A stretch of DNA of 64,000 nucleotides, taken from contig CM074188.1 of NCBI GenBank assembly GCA_037179385.1, forward strand, positions 21,283,318 to 21,347,317, read 5' to 3'. The DNA is from Holothuria scabra (taxonomy: Eukaryota; Echinodermata; Holothuroidea; Aspidochirotida; Holothuriidae). This document shows positions 1 through 11,805 of this stretch, in pieces (within the stretch, counting starts at the first letter, position 1; every line of letters starts with the position of its first letter). The translations under genes were made by a program, and so were the position numbers. The notes beneath the pieces were generated by a model. That model was given only the letters and a program-made list of their open reading frames with translations, had not been told where the DNA came from and made no database searches.

Positions 1-2975
1 GGTAGAAACAGATTATTGCAACAATGTTTGATTGATATGTATTTGAATTTTTTGTTCAAGTTATGTGTGCAGATGTACTTTGCACAGGTAATATTAGTCT
101 TTTTAAAAAGAACACAACTTAGTTCTCACCCCTGACTGCCTGAGCAATTATGATTGAAGAATTCTAGAGTTTGCTCTGCTTTTCTTTTCATTTCTTCCGT
201 TATGGTTCACCATCACACGTCAATGATATTGACGTGTATATGTATGATAGGGAATGTGTATTTTATAGGAAAAATATTAATGAGTTAAGCAGTTTGTTTA
301 AAATAAAAGAATGTAAACGAAACATAAGGAACGCAAGGTTGATGAGAGAAATAACACAAACGCTTTTAATTTTTAATATTCTGTTTAATGGAGGCAAGCA
401 AATGAGGCTTATGGAATATAATCTGCGAAATAATTAAATACAATCAATTTGTAAACATCCCGCGGTGTATTGTTAATGTGAAGATACAGCATCGATTGTT
501 TTAAGTGTTGTATCGCATATTACAAAGCAAAGGCCAATAAATGTGTCCATTACTTATCAAATAAGAACGACACAAATTATTTTAAACGAACTGGAAATAT
601 TTAAGTCAATCTCCGTTGCTTTTACATAAGGTTACATTTTGTTTGTTTTAATAATTCAAAAGTAAACTTTGTAAAATTTACTCAAACCTTGCAATATGCC
701 AATAATGGAGGGAGATACAACCTAATGTTGCATTTGAAAGATATAGTTAAATTTTGAAGTTGTATCTTATTGACAATTCTTATTTGTGAGACTTTGCAGA
801 TTTTGATAAAAAAATTATCATTACGATATCAAAGTATATAAAGATTTTTGACCGTTCTTTATTCATTTCGGTAATTTTGAAATATTCAGTTTTTAAACAC
901 TAGGTGGACGATTTGTAATATGTAGACAGTTTAGGCTTAGAATGTATCCGTCCTTATGGTTTTTGTTCATTCTAATGTGAGATGTGTGACTTAATTAACT
1001 GCAAGAGATAAATAAAAGTAGACGCGTATTACTATATTACGCTACCAAGCCTTTAGGCATAAAATAAAGTTTACAGAAAGCTCGCGTGAAAGGTGAACAA
1101 CTTACATGGTGTAAACACATTCAGATTGAAACCAAAATTAGACTGGTGTGGTTAAAAATTACTTGTAGCTATTGTTATATATACATAGCTCTAATTTGAG
1201 TTGTATTGTGTTGAGTTTTAACCACTTAATGGTAGTTTAAAAACAAGCTGGGAATAATGTACTGGCGTGTTGGGGCGTTGATAAATAACCAAAATTTGTT
1301 TCGTTTATACATAAAGCCCAAAAAACATGAACAGATGTGCATGTAGAAGCTGAATAAAGTTTAAAAATTCCCAACATTGGATTTCACATTCAAATTACTG
1401 AGCTACTAAAAACAACCCAAACGAATATTGCACTTCGTCAAAACTCCTTTCGATTCATTACATTGATGTGCGATATGGAAAGTTAACACATTTAAAAGTT
1501 AAAGCACTACCTTGTGCTTTAAAGTTTTATTGGCGTGTTTAATTCATTGTGTGCACTGAAACCAGGAAGTAACGGAAGGATAAGAAAAATCTATACATGG
1601 ACCCAAAGAACTTTTGCAATTGGAAACCACCGATGTATGTTTCAAGGTCAGGTAATAGGCATGTTCGATGATTCGCCTGCGCATGCGCAACTCTTCCAAA
1701 GCGTTGCAATAAACAAAACACCCTCGCACGTACAACGCTTCTTCCAAATATATGATTTAACGTGATAAATCAGTCAAACCTTTCCTTTTTTACCCATCCT
1801 TAATATACGGAGGATTCTGACATTATGTTTTATGTATGTACAAATAAAGAACGTCTTTGCTGTTAAAAATTTGAATTAGACTCGAGGACCTAGTCGGTGG
1901 CAAATAAGCTATTTTTCCATGTTTAATTTTTTTTTAACATAACCTTAATTTAAAAATAGAAAAAATCTAATGATAATATGATTTAATAATGAAAAAATTG
2001 GCAAAAAATTCCTGGCTAAGTCATTTGCTAGACTGATTACTTTTTGAGGCTTATTAGTGTTAAAGGTATTACGAACTAATGTAAGGACATGGAGTACACT
2101 ATGTGCGAGCGCGGTGTATCATGTATCCGGCGTATTTCCAACAATTATGCGGGAACGAATTGTTGAACTAGTTTATCCTCCTTCTTTTGAAACCAATCGT
2201 GTTTAATCATAAACGGCTTCCTTCATAAACGATTCGTTATTGACTCTTCTGCCGTCATTAACACATTGTTTTGTCATTAATATGTTTCATGACACAATGG
2301 CTCGCCATTTCCATCCACCTGTCTACTTGGTTCACATGAGAAGATAAATGTAAGGTTTAGTTAGTTTTAAAAAACAAAATATTGGATTTAAAGCGACAAT
2401 CAGACTTTGTTTTTTTACAAGATTTCACCACTTTAATTCAAGCTGTATCACGCATTTTTACATTGACTTAAAACTAACGAAAAGATGATCAGTGGTCACG
2501 CTCTAACATCGTGATTGGTTACAGTGTAGTAGAGGATATGCAGTCTTGCATTTCTGTGGGTTTTTTTTTTACCCGGCGGATAATCAGGAATTTTCATTCA
2601 ACACTAATTGATACAAATTCAATGTTCCATCTGGTCGACCTGGAAGACCTCTTCCATGGTTTTATATTCTGATAAATAATCCGTTTAGAAGGTAAAATGA
2701 ACTACTGGAACAAAAGGTCAATTGCCCCTTTAACATTCAATCGTTAGAACATATTGCTGAGACATCCAAAACAATTCTACTATAGTGTTGCTCTTTTTTA
2801 AAATCATACCATAATGATACTCTTAATACCTTTTCGTTGCTTCATGCATAGACCCTCTGTGTCGATTTTGATATTGTTACTGCTCTTAATTGCATATTTT
2901 ATTTATTTTTGGTAGCCCAATAGGGTTCCCGAAATCAATAAAATGTAAAGTATATTTCGTATTGATCTTATATGC
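1..2975. other. No gene recognised (left flank)
   Basis: AT-rich DNA with only short chance open frames (for example 171-437 and 1535-1765, whose translations show no recognisable domain or splice context). I see no clear repeat structure, RNA gene or exon. It could contain untranslated exon sequence of a gene lying to the left, but nothing here proves it. Confidence 0.4.
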
Positions 2976-3310
2976 TTTGACGACACACTGACGTCATTTT
3001 GGAGGTATAGGGCTGACAGTTAAACACGTGGTCTCTTCACTGAACTTTGTGCTAGAAAGTGTATGGACCCTGGTATGGAGAGGTGAGCCGCACGCATTAG
3101 AATTCGTCCACTTGTGTGGAAGGATTACGCGCCTATCCGATTGGGTGACCAATCAGCTATCTGCATTTGTTGTGTGTTGGTTTGTTATTCCTACAATTTA
3201 CAGAGTACTTTTGCATTGTGACATCATATATGTATAATTTCTATACGTGAGTTGCCATGAGGCTGACTGTAGTAGCGTTTACGTAGTGTACAGAAGCTAG
3301 TGTAACTTCG
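2976..3310 (+). repeat. Dispersed repeat, copy 1
   Basis: Shares a colinear series of words with 5517-5720: an ACTGACG start, AACACGTGGTC, GCAT(T)AGAATTC, an AATCAGCTA-TCTGCATTTGT segment and GTGACATCATAT. The two copies are diverged and of similar length. No coding potential or clear terminal repeats are visible; probably an old non-autonomous element. Confidence 0.45.
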
Positions 3311-3311
3311 A

Positions 3312-3476
3312 AAGAAAGCACTTATGACAAGAAGTGTAATAAAAATATCAAGCTACATGAAATCCAATTTTCATCGCCTATAAATGAAAGTCATTTTTCA
3401 TATTTGTGGCATAAAGTGAAAAAGACTTAACCTTTCACTAAATCTATAACGTCATAAGTGCTTGTTCTTTAGCCAC
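3312..3476. repeat. Short inverted-repeat element
   Basis: Two arms containing AGCACTTATGAC and its reverse complement GTCATAAGTGCT lie about 130 bases apart, with partly matching flanks (AAAGAA versus TTCTTT). The size and arrangement fit a small MITE-like element or a chance hairpin; no target duplication was identified. Confidence 0.35.
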
Positions 3477-5269
3477 AAGGAGTTTTGCTTTAAAATAAGT
3501 TAACGGTAAAATAATACATCGTGCTATACATAATGCATATCTAATCTATAACTACGTAGTATATTAATCACCAGCTGTACATATCAGTTAGTGTTTGCGT
3601 TTATGCAGGAAATGTCGTTGACTAAATATGAAACCTTGAGACTTTCACTATGCATATCGAGTGATGAAAGTTGTTGCTAATCGAACCATAAACATGTGTT
3701 GTCTTCTTCACTCCTGGTTTTTTTCATTTGTTGTTTACCAAAAGCACACGTATGTATATCCTGTTATGAAAAGGAAATAAATCTTGATTGGAAAATGAAA
3801 AAGTCTGACTTTGTTTTGAAAGGTAATTTATTTTGATCTATTATTTATCTTTTTGTATTGTCCTTTAATATTTGGAGCCTGGATTAAAATTGTTTTGCGT
3901 CTGCAGAATAGATGATGACTGTGCTTACACTTCCGTTCAAAAGATTTTGGACAGGTTGCAAAGTACCGAGAAATGTACAGTACAGTAGGGTTCATCAAGC
4001 CTTATGCAGACAAAACGCTTCCTCCAAAAATTTTCACTGCTATCTTAATATCTCATTTCAGGTCAAACGCCAGAATAATTTATGTTGCATGTGTCTTCTT
4101 CGGCCATAGTTCTAGAAAAAAGGATGAAAAAGAGTAAATATATTAAGCACGTAATATTCCTGGTCAACAAATACGTACTAAATGCGACAGTTCGAAAATT
4201 ACACCGATTGATGAAACTATCTTGGCTGTTTTCGACCCCCCTTGTAAAATCAAAATTCTTCTCAATAATTTCTAACAAGTGGTTTTACTAGAACTGGTTT
4301 TTTTGTTCTTCTACTGTAAGATCGATAAAATCTATGCAATTGTCTTTCTCAAGTATTTATCTGACTATCATTGTTGCCCTCCGTCTTACAGGCCATTTTA
4401 AAATATCTGATTTCAGTCACAGAAATTACTTTTCAAATTTTTAAGTTTACGTTTGAAAAAGTATTCGGCAGAGTTAATTGGCGGGTTGTGAGGACATCTT
4501 CAAAGAAGGATGAAATAATAGGATGAGAAATTCAACATCTTTGTACCTGCAACACAAAGAAAGAAGAAAGACTTTAATTGGAAATGGTCAAATACCGATC
4601 GACGGTCGAATAGAGGCGAATATACCCTTTCTCAGGTTGAAACAATTTTGGAGAGACATAAGAATTATTTTTCGGTTTTTTTAATGATAAACAGATATGT
4701 AAATGGGACTAGCGAGAAAAAGATACATTATCGCAAATTAAACGATAATTTGCAATTATGTAAAGAATAGCGCATGAATACCTAAAGGGTCCATTCTACC
4801 GTCCAACAAAATACCTATCTTTCTATCATGAGTATAACAGTTTTTCCTTGCAATTTTTGAGACTAAGACACAACGTCTATTTATTCTGTGCATTGGTCTA
4901 TGAATTGTAATATCCGACCAGAAGTGTGACTTACTCGATACTGAGACGTCCTGGCAGATTTTCTACTTATATGTGATAATGCACCGCATCGAAACAAAAT
5001 TTAAGCAAACGCAGCTTAATCTTCCTTTTTAGTAAAACAGAAAGTGTAACGTCACCTGATTTAATAGTTATAGATAAACCACCTGTAAAAGTTATTGTTT
5101 AAACCGTTAAATCATATTGAAAAGGACGAAACCAAAAACGGAATCTAACCCATTTTGTTTGTAGGGATGGTAAGCCAACATCAAAGTTACCTTACATTGT
5201 GTTAAGTAATAAGTTAAAAATTTTATACAGTGTTGCTCAAAGTATTCTCAAATACAGTTATTCGTGAAC
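3477..5269. other. No gene recognised
   Basis: About 1.8 kb of AT-rich sequence with short open frames on both strands that overlap each other and show no domain, signal peptide or convincing splice sites. I see no repeat structure I can name. Confidence 0.4.
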
Positions 5270-5512
5270 CGTCGCTACAATTTTATGAAATTATTTGACA
5301 CAGCTCTTTGATTGACATCAAATTTTCAAACAAAAAAATCAGAGTACGGTAGCTCACTTTACACAGAACTCACGGAAAGGTCGGATCTCACATTAGGTCT
5401 TTTATAGCCTACTCAGCAATAAACTGGGATTTGTATCTGGACGAGGATTAGTTTTAGGCAAATGTGGGGGGAGGGACTAGAAGTAAGTAGGTTGGGAGAA
5501 TAGACCTTTTGC
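5270..5512 (-). repeat. MITE-like repeat family M, copy a
   Basis: Contains the family words ATTGACATCAAA, AGAGTAC, CAATAAACTGGGAT, TCTGGACGAGGATTAG and GGGAGAATAGACC in the same order as the copy at 6808-7112. The end near AGAATAGACCTTT resembles the GAGAATTGGGCCTTTAA terminus of that copy. No protein is encoded. Confidence 0.45.
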
Positions 5513-5516
5513 AGTG

Positions 5517-5720
5517 ACGACATACTGACGACATCCTTTGATCAGAACAATGGAACACGTGGTCACACGCATAAGAATTCACCCTGCAACTGTAGCAGAC
5601 CAGACGCTTATTTCACTAGTTGACAAATTAATCAGCTAACTGCATTTGTCTGTGTCTTTCCGCTCTGTGACATCATATGCACAAGCTCTATTAGAACTGC
5701 CTGTGCTGACGAATAACTGC
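5517..5720 (+). repeat. Dispersed repeat, copy 2
   Basis: Diverged partner of 2976-3310, with AACACGTGGTC, CGCATAAGAATTC, AATCAGCTAACTGCATTTGTC and GTGACATCATAT in the same order and orientation. Its function is unknown and it is probably transposon-derived. Confidence 0.45.
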
Positions 5721-5775
5721 CTTTAATCTATGACTTGTGAATGTTGCTGTTTTGTTTATTCCATTTGCTACATGC

Positions 5776-5932
5776 AGGCGCGGATCCATGGGGAGGGGTG
5801 GTTATGGCCTCAGCCCTCCCTTCTTCGCAACATCAACAATAAAACATACGGGGAATTAGCAGTGAAACTCCCTAACACCCCTGCTTTCTCTTAGGTCAAT
5901 CCCCCCTCTTTGGAATGTCTGGATCCGCGCCT
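5776..5932. mobile_element. 157-bp MITE with perfect terminal inverted repeats
   Basis: Begins AGGCGCGGATCCA and ends with the exact reverse complement TGGATCCGCGCCT, 13 bases each. The interior is GC-rich at the ends, with no open frame of note. A diverged, inverted relative lies at about 45700-45858. The size and perfect ends fit a non-autonomous DNA transposon. The superfamily is not clear because no sure target duplication is visible (flanks ACATGC and CACATG). Confidence 0.6.
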
Positions 5933-6460
5933 CACATGTGTTTATTAGTTGTTGTCCGTCAAAAAAGGAACATTGGGTGTTCTTAATATGGAGGCTTTTT
6001 CATATGACGTCATATAAATGCTTAGTGGACCACACTCGACACGCTTGCTCGCTGAATGTGTACACCAGGTATACCACAATGCACGCTGCGCAGTGCGTTC
6101 AGCACAAAGCATGTGTACGGTATTTGGCTTGGCTGTCCTCCATCATAGCGAATCCGTGACGTAATTGCAAAGCTTCTATATTTTCACTAGCTTAAAGATT
6201 TCTCACGAGTATTCAGTGTATCTTGGTATCCATAGACCACGCTTCGATACAGTCATTTAACTTCTTCTGTACCCTTGTACATGTCTTTCCCGTGATATTT
6301 TGCACCAAATTAGTTTCGGGTAACTTTGCGTTTATGAGTAATTATGCAATTTACTTAAATTTAGATATATTTGTTTTATAACCATTTCTAAATTAACTTT
6401 CTAGATGGATCACTTTTTCATAATTATACTGATATAATATGAAGAAATAATACATAAGTA

Positions 6461-6780
6461 CCTTAAAGGCAGTTGTTCGTAACCCCAGACAGTTCCATTT
6501 CTTCCAACCTACTTACTTCTACCCCCGACCCTCCCATAACTGTCTATAACCCATTCATATCCAGACACAATCCCAATTCAATGCTTTGGGACATATACTG
6601 GTGAGCACACAAGGCCTTAAAATGTGTAATCAGAACATCTCAGTGCATGCATTGCTGGGTAATAAGAGCTACTCTCACTTTTTTTATTTGATGTCAAGCA
6701 GAGAGCTGTGCTGATTGAAAATTTCTATAAACTTCTCGTTAAATTGTAGTTTGGGATGATGAATAATCGACTGCCCTAAG
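6461..6780 (+). repeat. MITE-like repeat family M, copy b
   Basis: Carries TTCCAACCTACTTACTTC, CATATCCAGACACAATCCCA, CAGTGCATGC and ATTTCTATAAAC in the order seen in the related copies at 7113-7380 and 45290-45540, and in reverse in 6808-7112. Non-coding. Confidence 0.45.
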
Positions 6781-6807
6781 CAGTTTCAATTCTGCTATCC
6801 TACTTAC

Positions 6808-7112
6808 TTAAAGGGCCAATCTTCTCACCCCAAAGAGCACTTCTAGTATAGGGTAACAGAAACTCACAGTTGGCTCAGCTTTTTGATTGACTGCTAATTC
6901 AAACAATGCAGAGTACCAAAGATCATATTACACAGCATGAATTGTTCTGAGAGTGTTTTGATTATACACATTGAGCTTTTCTATACTCACCCTGAAGCAA
7001 TAAACTGATATTATGTCTGGATGAGGGTGAATTTCAGACAATTGTGGAAGGGGCTTAATTAAGAAGGTTAGGAGAATTGGTACTGTTTGAGATGAGAGAA
7101 TTGGGCCTTTAA
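6808..7112 (-). mobile_element. MITE family M, copy c (305 bp, terminal inverted repeats)
   Basis: The left end TTAAAGGGCCAATCTTCTCA matches the reverse complement of the right end TGAGAGAATTGGGCCTTTAA with few differences, a typical MITE organisation. The interior shares CAATAAACTGATATT, CTGGATGAGGGTGA and GAGAGTGTTTTGATTATA words with at least four other copies in the window. No coding capacity. The superfamily is not determined. Confidence 0.55.
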
Positions 7113-7380
7113 GCTCTTCCTACAAGTGCCTAAAGTTAATCCTCATCCAAACTCAGTATCAATTAATTGCTTCAGAGTGATTGATACAAGACCCCAGTGT
7201 GTTATAAAAACACTCTCGGTTCAATACATGCTGTGTAATATGGGCTTCGGTACTCTGCATTTTTTAATTAGCTGTCAATCAAAGGGCTGTAATTTCTGAA
7301 GACGACTTTCAAAGAGCTGAATTTCTGTAGACAACTTCAAAAATTGTAGTTTAGAGTGAGAGTGAATTATCCCTTTAATC
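7103..7380 (+). repeat. MITE family M, copy d, head-to-head with copy c
   Basis: Immediately after copy c comes an oppositely oriented copy: CTCATCCAAACTCAGTAT, CAATTAATTGCTTC, ACACTCTCGGTTCAATACATG, TACTCTGCATTTTTTAATTAG and a GAATTATCCCTTTAAT end. The two copies lie back to back and share or abut the CCTTTAAGC boundary, forming a large foldback. Confidence 0.5.
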
Positions 7381-7430
7381 ATAGGTAAACTGTACGGATG
7401 ACGTTAAGTACAATTTCACGAGTGAGTGAA

Positions 7431-7542
7431 TCAGTCAGTCAGTCAGTCAGTCAGTCAGTCAGTCAGTCAGTCAGTCAGTCAGTCAGTCAGTCAGTCAGTC
7501 AGTCAGTCAGTCAGTCAGTCAGTCAGTCAGTCAGTCAGTCAG
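7431..7542 (+). repeat. (CAGT)n tetranucleotide microsatellite
   Basis: About 28 uninterrupted copies of the 4-base unit. It directly abuts the start of a SINE-like repeat at 7541. Open frames through it (SVSQSVSQ repeats) are artefacts of the repeat. Confidence 0.95.
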
Positions 7543-7727
7543 AGTTTTACGGCCCAGTTTCCAGCCTATTGGTTGAAGTCGAGCCAGCCACGGCTTTTTT
7601 TCAGTTATGGCTCACTGGCTTGTTTTCCCTACTCCATTGCTTATGCGGACATCACGCGCAACAGCAGTAGGTTCCATTTTTAAAGTCTTTGGTATGACTC
7701 GGCCTGGGAATAAACCGTTTCATGAGA
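7541..7727 (+). repeat. SINE-like repeat family S, copy 1
   Basis: Starts GAGTTTTACGGCCCAGTTTC and continues through TTGGTTGAAGTCGAGCC, CTCACTGGCTTGTTTTCCC and GCAGTAGGTTCC to GTCTTTGGTATGA. It is nearly identical over its length to 53628-53815, and partly matches 22838-22907 and the reverse-strand fragments at 13284-13346 and 48826-48905. No A/B-box promoter was confidently found, so calling it a SINE is an inference from size and dispersion. Confidence 0.6.
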
Positions 7728-7999
7728 AAAGGTAGTTAATGCTGCGAGTTATCTAACAGTGTATGGTCGTTACGGTACTCAATGCAAAATCGTCCTAATC
7801 ACGACATAGTGCCATCACCTTAGCTTTGATTTCCCAACATTCAGATTTTAACATGCTTATCAAAAGGAAGATACAACTGCAAATGATTCAAAGCGAATCA
7901 TAGATACTAAACTGTTATCGGGGGATCTTCGCCAACATCAAGTCACTGTAACCAATTCGGAAGTGAGGTGGTGAGATTATCATCGAAGCGACCTAATAT

Positions 8000-8560
8000 T
8001 TTCAAGAAAATGAAAGAACTACTTCAAGTTCAAAGCAAACCGCAACGTAACAGATACAAGTAACAAACTGGATCAGCCATATTTAGACGCCAAGCATAAT
8101 TTGCGCATGGACCAGAACGTGGAACCAATATGGTATATGTAATTAACGTGGGCAACTGATATCTGGGTAAAGGATATAGCGACCTAGTTTCTCCCCTTAT
8201 TGTACCCATTGGGTCATACCAAGTACAGACCCACATGCAATGGTCCAGGTTTCCCCATATGATATCATATGGACCCAGGTGTTGCGTCCAGGATTTTCCC
8301 CATGCGCTTCCCTTCCTTTGATGCATAAATGGCCAAATCCGCATGCAGTCCTAATGGACCAAATGAACTGGGTCCTCGTGAAATATGTACGAGATGGTCC
8401 TATATGGAATACCTACGAGACTGCGTCTGCGCAAATGGATCAGATTAAACTATACGGGGCACATACAGGTTTCCTGGCTGGAATTCTAAACTTTTACATA
8501 TCATGTTGTTTGTTGCCCAAATCAACGAGAACACGTCACTTTCTTGGCAAATAAATCATA
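8000..8560. repeat. Sequence rich in TGGACC/GGTCCA words, with an 18-bp palindrome
   Basis: This stretch repeats short GGTCCA, GGACCA and GGGTCCT words on both strands and contains a perfect palindrome, CCATATGATATCATATGG, at 8255-8272. Overlapping open frames exist on both strands (8240-8554 plus, 8030-8344 minus) but neither has a recognisable domain. It may be a decayed foldback element. Confidence 0.25.
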
Positions 8561-9747
8561 ACTTCATTACTGTATGCTGACAAAATCAGAAAAATCAAAA
8601 TGGGCTCTGCTGCCACGTGATATGCTAATTTTGGAACGACAATATCGCTATTCTCTAGCTACTCTATTATCTACCGTCTATGGCATTTGTCTTCAAATAA
8701 ATCTCAAGAGGGCTGCGGGATCCATGTATTTTTTGGTCTGGGAACGTCTGTGAAGGAAGAGAATCTGTGTGCTGTTCTACAATCCTAGACAAAAATGGTT
8801 GGACACTTTTCCCCAAATGTAGCAACAGGTACCGATATGCACAGTATAACTCGTCTTCTGCCCCCCCCCCCCTCACCATCCTCGACAAACTCAGTGCTCA
8901 AACGTGGGTCGACAGTTCTTCTCTAGTTTCAATAAATGCATTTGCCCTTCGCAAAAGGACCGGCGCTTGTGACGAAGGTGAAAGCACTCTACAGTATACT
9001 TCAAATTTCAAGAATTTCAACATTGAAGGAGGGAGCGAGGGACTGTCCCATGTGTCTATGTCCAGGTCTGTACCTTTACCTAGTAAGACGTACGGCACTT
9101 TAAGCTACAAACTAGCTTGCCAGTGGGAGAACTACGGACTCGTGAAAAAAGATGCAAAATACTAATATTTGTAAGCGGCTCTCTTTTTTTCCTACAGTAT
9201 CCACATGGATAAAACTGTACAAAATTTTCTGAAGAGAACTGGGAATTGTAAGAAATTGCAGTTTTTGTAATGGTGCTTACATACAAACATGGCAAGTACA
9301 TAGTATTAGTGCCGTTAAGCAAATGGAGCTTTGCCTCCCTGTTACAACATGGAGCTACCACGAAATTCCGTGGTTACAGCCAAACTCGGCCTTTTCCTAT
9401 AGAACGTTGTTCACGCATGCTCTGACGGATGGTTAGCTGACCATTGCTTCATGTAAGCGCAAATTTTGAAATACTGATATAGGGCTTATGCACCTACATC
9501 ACTGCTTTGCGCATCTCTCTGTTTTTTTCATACAGGCGTCCATTTTACAACAATTGTTACTAAGGTGCTCTTGTGCGCGAGATTCGGTAAAACAACGACT
9601 GCCTTTGATCTTTTCCATCCACTTAAACGCGCTGACCTCACGTCACGTCACGTCATCTCTTTACTTATTCGGCATCAATCATTAAAAGTAAACTTTTGCC
9701 GCGGAACCAGAATGGAAAGGAAAAGTGCACAACATTTTCTCAGGTGT
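8561..9747. other. No gene recognised
   Basis: The longest open frame (8767-9165, plus, 132 codons) has no domain I recognise, low-complexity content and a C-run encoding prolines. It is overlapped by antisense frames of similar size and is more likely chance than coding. A short (GTCAC)n tract sits near 9640-9657. Confidence 0.35.
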
Positions 9748-9950
9748 TCAGTTTCAGTTTCAGTTTATTCTCCATGTATCCTCTATAAGAGGTATAAGAG
9801 ACTGTAAACAGTCATAACAAAAATAAAAATATACAATGGTTACATAGATGGCAGTCAAATTAGAGATACATAACAGACAGGAGTGTAGATTTATTGTTTG
9901 TAAGTTCTTAGGCCTATGAATTAAATAGAAGGTGGCACCAGCACCAAGTT
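9748..9950. repeat. Possible retroelement 3' end, reverse orientation
   Basis: Begins with tandem CAGTTT units followed by TATTCTCCATGTATCC and an A-rich region with AATACAATGGTTACAT. A similar CAGTTCAGTT start followed by CATATAAAAC and GCATGGTGAAATG occurs at 13415-13560. CAGTTT-type tails next to such sequence are common at the 3' ends of non-LTR elements read in reverse; this is inference, and no reverse transcriptase frame is present. Confidence 0.3.
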
Positions 9951-10153
9951 ATGTGCTGGATGGAGTTAAAATTAAGAAACTTTAAACAGACCAGTCACGT
10001 TAAAGTCCCTTCCAATTCAGAGAATTCAAGAGTTTACAGCAGAGACAAATGTCAAACTATGGCGCTATTTAAGTTTCATTACAAGGGGCGTTGTGTCAGA
10101 TTCAGGGATCGTTTTCCAGATACCAATCAGTCATTAAGTATTATGGGACCCCC

Positions 10154-10358
10154 AAATTAACGATAACCTGAAGGAGGGTTTACTTTCGCCCCTCAAACAG
10201 TTAAAAAAGTATTGCAAGCTATCTTTCTTTTTCCAAATTATCTTTCTTCTTCTAAAATTAACGATCACCTGAAGGAGAGTTTACTTTCGCCTTTCAAACA
10301 GTTAAAAAAAAGTATTGCAAGCTATCTTTCTTTTTCCAAATTATCTTTCTTCTTCTCA
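10154..10358 (+). repeat. Tandem duplication, period about 101 bp
   Basis: Two adjacent units, each AAATTAACGAT(A/C)ACCTGA through ATTGCAAGCTATCTTTC to TTATCTTTCTTCTTCT. They differ by a few substitutions and two extra A residues in the second unit, so the duplication is fairly recent. Confidence 0.85.
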
Positions 10359-11460
10359 AATCAGGGCCTTCTAAACATACTGAGCGAAGGCCATCCCCAG
10401 TCCTAGTGGCCTAGCCACGAGGGGCCTGGGGGGCTCAGGCCCCTCCCCCCAGATTTTTTGCGTCCTGGTAAAGTAATTGAAAAAATAAAATGTTTGAACG
10501 GAAATAAACTTTGAAGTATTTTCTTCAAAACAGTAAGTAAATAAAATGTGTAAAAATTTAAAAAAAAAACATGGATGAATGTGTGTAAAACACATTTTGT
10601 GCGCACGAATGAAATCAAATAATAACTTCAAAATGCCTACTTTCCCTAAATTAGATACCGTTTGTGATCTGCACTGTCGTTTATTGCATTTCACTTCGAA
10701 GATGAAACGAAAGTTTCGACGACAAACTTTAATGTGACATTGTTAGGTTAAGCTTTCTGCTTTCTGCCTTTCGGGTGGCTGATTGATTTACTGAAAATAA
10801 GGCAATCGTACACTGGAGACCACTCTTACATGATCATTCCTATACTTTATCATACACAAAACATGCCGTAAGCAGGTAAGGGTAAGGTACTGCCTTCGGA
10901 TAATTCTTCCCTTCCATCCTTATCAAGTAGGCCTATGTCGTGCCTCACTCCTGCCCATGACAAGTGCCACTGTGGGACGATTTTTGTCGACATGTCCTCT
11001 TTTTACTAGTTGGCACTGGTGTCCGGAGGATTTGTAAAATGTCGGCAAGTTCCGGATTCCATGTGTTTCGCACATGATCCATACTTCTGCTTTGCGGTTC
11101 AATTATATTGAGAGATTTATTCGTAGTATTTTAATTTTGACTACGTAATGTACCGATGAACAAATACTGCACCATTTTGCACATTGTTTCTTTGGTAGTA
11201 TGTATGTCTCTTGTAAAATCTCTACAAAAATTAAAAATATTTTGACATTTTTCATGCTCCCCAAAAGGGAAAATCCTAAAACTTGGGCCTATAATCAATT
11301 CAAAGTTTTGCCAAACATAGCACCATTTTACACCTAGGAAATCTAACGCAAAAATGTTTCTCAGAGGGGGACACAACTACTTTTGGTTATCCTGTTAAAG
11401 GGTAAGGTACTGCCTTAGATAAGCTGAAATCCATTCAAATATTGCCCCATTTGCGGCTGG
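10359..11460. other. No gene recognised; G/C-run repeat fragment at its left
   Basis: At about 10380-10460 there is a CTAGCCACGAGGGGCC...CCCCTCCCCCCAG fragment typical of the G/C-run dispersed repeats of this window. The remainder is AT-rich with overlapping short frames on both strands and no recognisable product. Confidence 0.35.
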
Positions 11461-11580
11461 GTACATCCAGTTTAAAACACGTGGGAAGTGCCGCTTCCCG
11501 CCATCTGGAGGGGTTTTAAAACCCAAAATTTTCTTGTACGCTCCGCGCCAACTGATGGTGGCGCTCCGCTTAGATTCAAA
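11461..11580 (+). repeat. GCGCC-type dispersed repeat, copy 1
   Basis: Contains GGGTACATCCAGTTTAAAAC, GCCATCTGGAGGGGTTTTAA, ATTTTCTTGTACGCTCCGCG and GATGGTGGCGCTCCGCTTAG. The same series recurs at 11806-11915 and, more diverged, at 16770-16835, 32820-32900 and 34105-34150. GCGCCAAC...TGGTGGCGC makes a short stem-loop. Non-coding. Confidence 0.65.
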
Positions 11581-11805
11581 TATTGCCGCATTTGCGATCT
11601 ACGTCCTTCTGAAGTTTACAATTTTTCGCAAGGGGAAGGGAGATATCGGTTCCCTTTAGTCTCATTCCCCAGGCCACAGATCAGAAGTGCCCAGTTTTGG
11701 GGTCCCTAAAAAGTGCATATATTACCATTTTTCATAGATTGATTTTTTATTCACATTATTTGAGAAGTCGCAGGCATGAGATTCGTATTTCAAGGCTGAG
11801 TACAT

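Noticed and set aside
7398..7683. Open frames encoding SVSQ repeats
   Set aside because: They are translations of the CAGT microsatellite and the adjacent SINE-like repeat; there is no independent coding evidence.
8767..9165. 132-codon open frame
   Set aside because: No recognisable domain, a C-run and antisense frames of similar size; best explained as chance.
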